A DNA stretch of 64,000 bases from Pontibacter sp. SGAir0037 (lineage in GTDB: Bacteria; Bacteroidota; Bacteroidia; Cytophagales; Hymenobacteraceae), in NCBI RefSeq assembly GCF_005491705.1, contig NZ_CP028092.1:372001-436000 (forward strand). Direction: 5' to 3'. The notes under the pieces are model-generated. The model did not search any database. It was not told the origin of the DNA and saw nothing but the letters and a program-made list of their open reading frames with translations. The translations under genes and the position numbers were made by a program. Shown here one piece after another: positions 16,825 through 24,625 of this stretch; positions within the stretch are counted from its first letter, which is position 1; each line of letters begins with the position of its first letter.

Positions 16825-18903
16825 ATGAGTAAATGCTTATTAATTATTGCATTTCTAATGGTGCATACAATGATGCATGCACAGGTACCAGTCGACCTGC
16901 AGGGGTATAACAGGAAGAGTGGTGTTACAGCAACCGTACAAGGAAATGTATTGCATATTTCCTGGCCAGTAAGTGACCAGGAAAAAGGAACAGTCGCCTT
17001 CAATCTGGAAGCCGGTAAGCCGCTTTTCCAGCAGATACAGTTAAGCCAGGGAGGAACTGTAAAGGAGGTGGCCAAAGACTTAGATCCAGCTTTTATTCTG
17101 ACTGTAGGCAAGAGAGATTTGTCTAAAGAAAGTGGCTGGAATATCTTTTTTGACAGGACAGCTTACCTGCCTTACAAAGCCTATCCAGTAAATGTAACCA
17201 AAAGAAGTGCGAAGGTTGTAAGTGCAGGATCGAGAACAATGGTGGCCTTGTCTGATATTACAGCGGGTGAGTTTTCGGGTACGCTGGAAATTACAATGTA
17301 TAATGGCAGCCCTTTGCTGAACATAGCAGCTGTAGTTGCTACTCAAAAAGACTCTGTTGCCATTATTTACGATGCCGGCCTGGTAAGCAAGCAGCCAGCT
17401 TGGAAGGAGCTATTCTGGGCTGATACCGACAATTATTTACAGAGCACTTCAGCCGACCAGTCTGCTGGTAGTCAGAACCTGGCCGTAAAATACCGTACTA
17501 TTATTGGTGAAAGCACAGGAGGGAGCGTAGCTGTTTTTCCTCCCCCCCACCAGTATTTCTATCCTTTGGATAATGCCTATAACCTCAAGTATGTCTGGCA
17601 TGGCAGTAACTATCGGAACATGTTTTCGGGCTATGGCATTGGTATTCGGCACGACCTGATGGGTGACAGGCGTCATGTACCCTGGTTTAATGCACCTCCG
17701 GGCACACAACAGCGGCTAAATTTCTTTTGCCTGCTCAGTACACAGAAAGATGGAAAAGTATTGGAAGACGTAAAGCGCTATACTCACAGCGATTCTTACA
17801 AGCCGCTTGCCGGGTATAATACAATGGCGAGCCACTTTCATACCGAGCATATAGACGATGTGCTGACACATAAACCTATACCAGAAATTCCGGGACATGT
17901 AAAAGCGCTGCGAAACCTGGGTGTGAATATCATGCACCTGGGGGAGTTTCATTTGGCAGGAAACCCCTGGGATAACGGACCACGCAGACTGCCGGAATTC
18001 AAGCTGATGTTTGAAGAATGTGCCAGGCTTTCGGATGGTGACTTTCTGATGCTGCCGGGGGAGGAACCCAACAGCCACTTTGGCGGGCACTGGATGAATA
18101 TATTTCCAAAGCCTGTTTACTGGATCATGTCCAGAGAGAAAGACCAGCCTTTTGTGGAGGACGATCCAACATACGGCAAAGTATATCGCGTAGGTAACAA
18201 AGAAGAGTTGCTAAAACTGCTGGAACTGGAGAAAGGCCTTGCCTGGACTGCCCATGCCCGCACCAAGGGCTCCACAGGTTTTCCGGACAAATACCGGGAA
18301 GAAAGTTTTTATAAATCTGACCGTTTTTTCGGTGCAGCCTGGAAGTCTATACCAGCTGATCTGTCGCAACCGAGGTTGGGCAAAAGAGTGCTGGACCTGA
18401 TGGATGACATGGCAAACTGGGGGCATAAAAAATATGCGATAGGAGAAGCCGACTTATTTAAACTGGAGCCAGATTATGAGCTTTATGGGCACATGAACAT
18501 CAATTACCTGCAGCTCGATAAACTCCCCAAATTTAAAGATGGCTGGCAGCCTGTGCTCGATGCAATGGAGCAGGGGAAATTCTTTGTAACAACAGGAGAA
18601 GTCCTGCTCCCTGTTTTCAGGGTAAACGGGAAAAGTTCCGGTGAAACAATACAACTGGCTGCCAACGGTAAAGCAGCAATGGAACTTGAAGTGGACTGGA
18701 CATTTCCGTTAAACTTTGCTGAGATTATCTCCGGAGACGGCCAACAGGTACACCGGGAGCGAATTAATTTAGATCAGACCAAACCGTTCGGAAAGCAATT
18801 GTTTAAGTTCACTCCAAATCTTAAAGGTAAAAAATGGGTAAGGGTTGAAGTATGGGACGTAGCTGCTAACGGAGCTTTTACACAATTTGTATGGATGGAG
18901 TAG
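16825..18903 (+). CDS. CehA/McbA-like metallohydrolase, exported
   Basis: The 692-residue protein has a signal peptide (MMHAQ) and a beta-rich N-terminal half. Its C-terminal half resembles the CehA/McbA branch of PHP-fold metallohydrolases. Candidate metal ligands are H337 and H339 in ASHFHTEH, the LGEFH and LPGEEPNSHFGGHW motifs, and AWTAHARTKG. PHP-fold enzymes hydrolyse phosphoesters or carbamates, but the branch seen in glycan loci is largely uncharacterised. It is the last intact gene of the run that began at 8358 and is followed by a glycosidase-like remnant. Confidence 0.65.
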   Translation: MSKCLLIIAFLMVHTMMHAQVPVDLQGYNRKSGVTATVQGNVLHISWPVSDQEKGTVAFNLEAGKPLFQQIQLSQGGTVKEVAKDLDPAFILTVGKRDLSKESGWNIFFDRTAYLPYKAYPVNVTKRSAKVVSAGSRTMVALSDITAGEFSGTLEITMYNGSPLLNIAAVVATQKDSVAIIYDAGLVSKQPAWKELFWADTDNYLQSTSADQSAGSQNLAVKYRTIIGESTGGSVAVFPPPHQYFYPLDNAYNLKYVWHGSNYRNMFSGYGIGIRHDLMGDRRHVPWFNAPPGTQQRLNFFCLLSTQKDGKVLEDVKRYTHSDSYKPLAGYNTMASHFHTEHIDDVLTHKPIPEIPGHVKALRNLGVNIMHLGEFHLAGNPWDNGPRRLPEFKLMFEECARLSDGDFLMLPGEEPNSHFGGHWMNIFPKPVYWIMSREKDQPFVEDDPTYGKVYRVGNKEELLKLLELEKGLAWTAHARTKGSTGFPDKYREESFYKSDRFFGAAWKSIPADLSQPRLGKRVLDLMDDMANWGHKKYAIGEADLFKLEPDYELYGHMNINYLQLDKLPKFKDGWQPVLDAMEQGKFFVTTGEVLLPVFRVNGKSSGETIQLAANGKAAMELEVDWTFPLNFAEIISGDGQQVHRERINLDQTKPFGKQLFKFTPNLKGKKWVRVEVWDVAANGAFTQFVWME

Positions 18904-18910
18904 CTTCGCT

Positions 18911-19048
18911 ATGCTTATTAAGTACAGACAGATCGACAAACCAGAATCAGATCTGGAAACCAGCGGCGCAGAGGAAGAGGAAATTATGTTGATTCCTTAT
19001 GGATGTACTACATTGAGAATTATGCAATTTCCTGTCATTCGCAGATAA
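18911..19048 (+). pseudogene. C-terminal remnant of a large glycosidase-like gene
   Basis: A 45-codon frame starting at an ATG 8 bp after the metallohydrolase ends in IPYGCTTLRIMQFPVI. That kind of tail is familiar to me from the C-termini of large Bacteroidota glycosidases (GH127/DUF1680-like and others). Its stop codon directly abuts the terminator hairpin at 19049, as if the end of a deleted gene kept its own terminator. Family identity is tentative. Confidence 0.4.
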
Positions 19049-19098
19049 CAGAACACCGGGAAGAAGACATCCATAGCTTTCCTCTTCCCGGTGTTCTG
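19049..19098. terminator. bidirectional terminator between the sugar operon and HTCS gene
   Basis: Arms 19049-19064 and 19083-19098 form a perfect 16-bp inverted repeat (core GAACACCGGGAAG / CTTCCCGGTGTTC) with an 18-nt loop. It lies between convergent genes. Flanks are not strongly T-rich, so termination is inferred from position and stem strength. Confidence 0.6.
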
Positions 19099-19159
19099 CC
19101 TGAAGTATAGCATCCACTACGGTTTATGCTTACCTGTTGCACCTCCTATGAATGACTGA

Positions 19160-22100
19160 TTATTCCTTTGGATCTAAAATTTTTGAATTGGCATATTCAG
19201 AAGGTGTCATACCGAACTGCTTCACAAAGCTTCTTCCGAAGCTGGTATGAGAACTATAACCTACAATGCTGGCCACTTCATTTATTTTATATTTGCCTTC
19301 CGCTAATAATTCTGCTGCCTTTTTCAACCTGGCTATGTTAATCAGTTCGTTAGGAGACAGGTTAGAAAGCGCCTTTATTTTTCGGTATAACGTTGGGCGG
19401 CTCATGTTCATAATATCCGCCAGCTGATCTACGTTCAGGTCTGTATCAGCGATGTTCCTGCTGATAATACTGTTTAGCTTTTCCAAAAAGTTTTCGTCTG
19501 CTTTAGAGTAAGCTATGCTTTTCAGATGCACCAAAGGGGAAGAAGAGAAGTATTCTTTAATTTTATTACGGTTAGATAGTAGTGTTTCTATCTGCACATG
19601 TAAATGTTCAGTAGAGAATGGCTTCTCTATGTAAGCATCTGCCCCGGACTCCAGACCTTCAATTTTGGACTTTAATGTATTTTTGGCTGTAAGCAAAATA
19701 ACAGGTATATGGCTGTAGTCGAGGTCAGCTTTAATCTGGCGACAAAGTTCATACCCATCCATAACAGGCATCATCACATCGCTGATAACCAGGTGCACCG
19801 TTTGCGCTTTTAGTACTTCCAGTGCTTTCTTCCCATTTGTAACAGCCAGAACAGTATAACTGTCTGATAACTCATGTTTTATGAACTCAAGGATATCTAC
19901 CTGGTCTTCCACCAGCAGCACTACAAACTTGCCGGAGTCTATGTGTTCGGGTATAAGCTCTGTATGGGTGCTGCCTGGTGCGCTCTCCTCGTACAGGTCG
20001 AACTCGTTTTCCTGGTGTATGGGTAATGTAAGTGTGAAAATATTTAGGTCGTTTTGCGATGGCCTTAGCTCAAGGCTGCCATTGTGCAATTCTGCAAGTG
20101 AGCGGGCAAGCGGCAAGCCGATACCGGTTCCTCTTGCATTTTTATTTTCGTCTATCCGGTAAAACGGCTCAAATATTCTTTCTTTACTTTCTGACGGTAT
20201 CAGGAAACCGTCATTCCATATCTCGATTGTAAAGGACTGGTTGGATGGTTTGTGAAGTATAACTTGGACACGTGCTTCAGCATATTTGGTAGCATTGCTT
20301 AGTAAGTTGCTGATAATTTTAAGTATGGCCTCCCGGTCTACAAAAGCATAGAGCGGAGCATCAGGGAGGTTTAACTTATAGCTCAGGTTTTTTTGCTCAG
20401 CTATAGGCCGGAAGTTATCCACCAACTCTAGCAGTAAGGCAGATATATCGGTTTTTACAAAGCTTAGGCTGAAGCCGTTGGTTTCTGTTTTTCTGAAATC
20501 CAGTAACTGGTTGGTGAGGTTTAGCAAACGGTTAGTGTTCTTTTCCATGATAACCAGGCAGCTTGCTATATCAGGCATGTTGACTGCTTTTCTCATCAAG
20601 CTCTCCAAAGGACCTTTTATAAGTGTAAGCGGCGTTCTGATTTCGTGTGTCACATAAGTAAAGAATTCAATTTTAGCCTGGTAAATTTCTTTCTCTTTTT
20701 CATTCTCCAGTACCTCAATCTTTCTTCTGTTTTTATTTTCCGTTTGCTTATGATAGTTGCGTATAAGCAAGTAGAGGATAATGCCACCAATAGTAAAATA
20801 AATAAAGTATGCCCAGCTGCTGGCCCAGAAAGGGGGCAGAATCTTAATGGTCAGCTGTGTTGCTTTTTCATTCCAGATGCCACTGCTGTTGGCCGCCTTT
20901 ACCATAAACGTGTAGCTGCCGGGCGGAAGCTGTGTAAAATATACTTTACGGTTCGACGTCAGGTAGTTCCAGTCTTTATCCAGCCCTTCCAGTTTATAGG
21001 CGTATTCTGTCATTTCAGGAACAGTATAGCTTAAAGCCGCAAAATCAATGCTGAAAGAAGATTGATTATGATCTAGTGTTATTTCTTTGGTGTAGGTAAT
21101 AGATTCCTGCAGAGGAGAGTTGTTTTGCCGGATAGCAAGTTCTTTGTTGTTTATCTGGAAGCCGGTTATAAAAACAGGCGGTATGTAATTTGTTTTTATG
21201 AACTCAGCAGGGTTAAAGCTGATCATTCCTTTTACACTACCAAAGTACATCCTGCCTTGTGCATCCTTATAAGCAGAGCTATAGTTAAACTGATCGCTTA
21301 ACAAGCCATGAGCAGTTGTATAGGTCTTAAATTCTTCTGTAATCGGGTTCAGGAAAACCAGTCCTTTTGAAGTGCTTATCCACAGGTTCTGCTCTTGGTC
21401 TTCGAGTATACTATAGGTAATATTGCTCGGTAAGCCATTTTCAGTCGTATAGTTGGTAAAGTTTTTTTGACTCGGATTATACCTGGAGAGGCCTCTTTCA
21501 GTTGTTACCCAGAGATTTTTGCGGCTGTCTTCGAATATATCGTGTGCATTGTTCCCGCTGAGGCTGTTTTTGTTGCCAGGCTCGTGTTTAAAAGAAACAT
21601 TCTTACCTGTAGTAGGATCGTAATAATGCAGCCCTTCGTTATAAGTGCCTCCCCAGATTATTCCTTTCGAGTCTTCAATACCAGATAAGTAGAATGGGTG
21701 TATAGGTAAGCCCGGAATAAGGTTAAAAGTTTTGGTTTTCTGTTGAAACAGGTATAAACCGACAGTAGTGGTTAAAAGGAAATCGTTGTTTCTGGTTTTG
21801 GCAATAGTTACTATAAAGTTGCTTTTTAAATTATCGGCATTAGCCCCAACCTCATAGTGGTTTAATATCTCCCCGGTTCTAACATCCATTACATCTAAAC
21901 CATGTTCAAACGTTCCAATCCAGAGTTCGTCGTCCAGCACAGCTAAACCATGGATGTTATAGTGAGAAATTTTATTTGAATTAATTTGTTCGAACCGGCC
22001 TGTTGCTGGGTTGTATTTGTTTAAGCCTGAGTCCTCGGTTCCAATCCAGAAGTTGCCATACTTATCCTGGCAGATTTCACGCACAGCATTTCCGCTTATG

Positions 22101-23134
22101 GAGTTTTCGCCATTTATCGGGAACTTCTTTTCAAATTTGATGGGCAGGTTGGGGTGATAGTTAAGCCCGCCAAAATAAGTGCCGATCCAAATGCCGCCTT
22201 CTCTGTCTTTGCACAAGGTATAAAGGGCATTGTCGGAGAGGGAGTAAGGATTATTATAGTTCTTTTGCAGGTTAGTAGCAGTACCGCTTTCCAGGTTATA
22301 GATAAACAAACCCGATTCAGTCGCTATCCAATACTCGTTTTCAGAGTTCTTCATAAAATCCCGGACATAAATCTCTGTTTTATTCTGGTCGTATGTTAAG
22401 ACGTCTTTGTAAGTAGAAGTCTTAACATCGAAGAGCTTTACTCCTTGAGAGGTAGTGCCAATCAGAATAGTGTTTTTACCTGTATCGGTAATCCTTTTTA
22501 TCCATTTGGTGGGAGGTGTTTTGGAATGGGAAAAAACGTCGAACCGTATAAAATGATCCTGTTTCTGCTCATACTTCAGGATGAAGCCGTCCTGAGAAGA
22601 TACCCACAGAGATCCGTCTGATGTTATACAGATAGAAGTAGCTGAGAAATTCTCTTTGGAACTATAAGATTGCAACTCTTCAGACCGTGGATCATACTTG
22701 TAAAGGTTCATACCAGCAATAAACCAAAACTTACCTTCTTTGTCCTGGCACACATCATTAATCTCGTTGTTGGCTGTCGGTTTTAATAAAGTGAAGCTTT
22801 CTGTTTTAGAGTTGTAGCGGTATAAACCCTTGCCTGTACCTACCCATAGGTGTCCTTTGCTGTCTTCATACAAGCGATTTATATGGTTACTTCCTATACT
22901 GTTGAGGTCTTTCGGATTATAATAATAAGCTTTAAAGTTATAGCCATCGAAGCGGTTGAGCCCGTCTTTGGTGCCAAACCACAAAAAGCCTTCTTTGTCT
23001 TGTAATGAGGAAGTAATAGAATTATTAGAAAGCCCCTGTTCGGCCTGGTAATGCTTAAAATAATAAGGTTGCCCAATAAGCAGGAGTGGGAAGAAAAGAA
23101 GAAAAGCAACAATTAGCGTAAGTTTATTAATCAT
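19160..23134 (-). CDS. HTCS hybrid sensor kinase / AraC-type regulator
   Basis: This 1324-residue one-protein two-component system starts with a signal peptide. About a dozen propeller repeats follow (FGTKDGLNRFDG, WVGTGKGLYRY), then a Y_Y_Y domain (about 690-770) and one membrane segment (WAYFIYFTIGGIILYLLI). After it come HisKA (HEIRTPLT), HATPase (NLLSNATKYA; GTGIGLPLA), a receiver (VISDVMMPVMDGYEL) and a C-terminal AraC DNA-binding domain (EVASIVGYSSHTSFGRSF). HTCS proteins sense breakdown products of their glycan in the periplasm and activate the neighbouring locus. It is convergent with the ThuA operon and divergent from the GH5-like gene. Confidence 0.95.
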   Translation of the reverse strand: MINKLTLIVAFLLFFPLLLIGQPYYFKHYQAEQGLSNNSITSSLQDKEGFLWFGTKDGLNRFDGYNFKAYYYNPKDLNSIGSNHINRLYEDSKGHLWVGTGKGLYRYNSKTESFTLLKPTANNEINDVCQDKEGKFWFIAGMNLYKYDPRSEELQSYSSKENFSATSICITSDGSLWVSSQDGFILKYEQKQDHFIRFDVFSHSKTPPTKWIKRITDTGKNTILIGTTSQGVKLFDVKTSTYKDVLTYDQNKTEIYVRDFMKNSENEYWIATESGLFIYNLESGTATNLQKNYNNPYSLSDNALYTLCKDREGGIWIGTYFGGLNYHPNLPIKFEKKFPINGENSISGNAVREICQDKYGNFWIGTEDSGLNKYNPATGRFEQINSNKISHYNIHGLAVLDDELWIGTFEHGLDVMDVRTGEILNHYEVGANADNLKSNFIVTIAKTRNNDFLLTTTVGLYLFQQKTKTFNLIPGLPIHPFYLSGIEDSKGIIWGGTYNEGLHYYDPTTGKNVSFKHEPGNKNSLSGNNAHDIFEDSRKNLWVTTERGLSRYNPSQKNFTNYTTENGLPSNITYSILEDQEQNLWISTSKGLVFLNPITEEFKTYTTAHGLLSDQFNYSSAYKDAQGRMYFGSVKGMISFNPAEFIKTNYIPPVFITGFQINNKELAIRQNNSPLQESITYTKEITLDHNQSSFSIDFAALSYTVPEMTEYAYKLEGLDKDWNYLTSNRKVYFTQLPPGSYTFMVKAANSSGIWNEKATQLTIKILPPFWASSWAYFIYFTIGGIILYLLIRNYHKQTENKNRRKIEVLENEKEKEIYQAKIEFFTYVTHEIRTPLTLIKGPLESLMRKAVNMPDIASCLVIMEKNTNRLLNLTNQLLDFRKTETNGFSLSFVKTDISALLLELVDNFRPIAEQKNLSYKLNLPDAPLYAFVDREAILKIISNLLSNATKYAEARVQVILHKPSNQSFTIEIWNDGFLIPSESKERIFEPFYRIDENKNARGTGIGLPLARSLAELHNGSLELRPSQNDLNIFTLTLPIHQENEFDLYEESAPGSTHTELIPEHIDSGKFVVLLVEDQVDILEFIKHELSDSYTVLAVTNGKKALEVLKAQTVHLVISDVMMPVMDGYELCRQIKADLDYSHIPVILLTAKNTLKSKIEGLESGADAYIEKPFSTEHLHVQIETLLSNRNKIKEYFSSSPLVHLKSIAYSKADENFLEKLNSIISRNIADTDLNVDQLADIMNMSRPTLYRKIKALSNLSPNELINIARLKKAAELLAEGKYKINEVASIVGYSSHTSFGRSFVKQFGMTPSEYANSKILDPKE

Positions 23135-23354
23135 AGCTTATAGGTTTAAGACTAAATTTAAGAAGAAAACCTCTACAAATTATTTCAGGTCTCTACCTAT
23201 CGTGTCAATCTGCATTCAATATAGTGAATAAACCACAAATGTTGAAATACTGAAAAGTATGTACTCAATCATCTAGCTGCTTTTTGTTTATTTAGCTGTG
23301 TTGTTTTCTCAGAACAGGGTAAAACTACACAGCTCAAAATCTTTAAATTTTAAC

Positions 23355-24521
23355 ATGCACTGGATGAAATCAGTAAAGAAAATTATTCCGCTATCTTTAT
23401 TAATCTGTTTCTTTCTGCTACACTGTAAGCCCTCGAGTGAGAAAGAAAACCGCAACAATACGGAAGCTGTTGCAGCACGAGAGATATGGTCTGCCGAAAA
23501 GGCAAACAACTGGTATCAGGAGCAAGACTGGCTTGTTGGGAGCAATTTTATTCCAAGCAACGCTATTAATCAGCTGGAGATGTGGCAGGCAGAGTCTTTC
23601 GATACTGCTACAATTAGCAAAGAATTAGGCTGGGCTGCTTCCATTGGAATGAACACCGCTCGTGTATACCTGCATGACCTGCCTTATCAACAGGATTCTG
23701 CTGCTTTCTTAAACAGGATAGACACTTTTTTAAGTATAGCAGACCGGCATCAGATAAAGCCTTTGCTGGTTTTCTTCGATTCTTGCTGGGACCCTTTTCC
23801 TAAACCAGGCAGGCAACGGGAGCCAAAGCCGCATGTGCATAATTCGGGGTGGGTACAGAGCCCCGGAGCCGAAGCTTTAAAAGACTCGTCACAGTATCCG
23901 CGTCTGGAGCGTTATGTGAAGGGAGTGGTAAAGCATTTCGCCGATGATAGCAGGATTCTGGGCTGGGACATCTGGAATGAACCCGATAATGATACCGGCC
24001 CTTCTTACAAAGCGGTAGAACTGCCGAACAAAACTGATTATGTGTTGCCTTTACTTGAGCAGGCGTTTGTATGGGCAAGATCTGCTAATCCTTCGCAACC
24101 GCTTACTTCTGGCGTATGGCTGGGAGACTGGTCTGCGCATGCTAAACTATCCCCGATACAGAAAGTGCAGCTGGAGCAATCGGATGTCATTTCTTTTCAT
24201 AATTATGATGGGCCTGAAGAGTTTGAGAAAAGAATTGGCTGGCTACAACGCTATAACCGACCGTTACTCTGCACCGAATACATGGCACGGCCTAATGGTA
24301 GTACGTTCGAAGCTTTTTTACCAATTGCAAAAAAGAACCGGGTGGCCATGTTCAACTGGGGCTTGGTTGATGGAAAAACCCAGACAAAGTATGCCTGGGA
24401 TAGCTGGGTGAAGCAGTACACAGCGGAGCCTGAAACATGGTTTCATGATATTTTCAGGAAAGATGGTACACCTTACCAGCCTCAGGAAACAGCTTTAATT
24501 AAAGAGCTTGCCGGTAAGTAA
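23355..24521 (+). CDS. GH5-like glycoside hydrolase, lipoprotein
   Basis: A lipoprotein signal ending LLHC is followed by a clan-A TIM barrel. The acid/base is E209 in WDIWNEPD and the nucleophile E308 in LLCTEYMAR (numbering from 23355), the pattern of GH5 and related retaining enzymes such as mannanases and glucosidases. An upstream in-frame ATG at 23298 would add 19 residues before the signal; 23355 or 23364 gives a normal signal peptide. It is transcribed divergently from the HTCS gene across about 220 bp, a likely shared control region. The substrate is not deducible. Confidence 0.82.
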   Translation: MHWMKSVKKIIPLSLLICFFLLHCKPSSEKENRNNTEAVAAREIWSAEKANNWYQEQDWLVGSNFIPSNAINQLEMWQAESFDTATISKELGWAASIGMNTARVYLHDLPYQQDSAAFLNRIDTFLSIADRHQIKPLLVFFDSCWDPFPKPGRQREPKPHVHNSGWVQSPGAEALKDSSQYPRLERYVKGVVKHFADDSRILGWDIWNEPDNDTGPSYKAVELPNKTDYVLPLLEQAFVWARSANPSQPLTSGVWLGDWSAHAKLSPIQKVQLEQSDVISFHNYDGPEEFEKRIGWLQRYNRPLLCTEYMARPNGSTFEAFLPIAKKNRVAMFNWGLVDGKTQTKYAWDSWVKQYTAEPETWFHDIFRKDGTPYQPQETALIKELAGK

Positions 24522-24625
24522 AAAGAATAGCCAGTGAAGAGTGTAAATCAGGCTGCACCGGCATTTGATTTTAGACCTGTACTTCGTAAGTTTAAATCTA
24601 AAACTTTTCCTGAAATTACTGAAGC

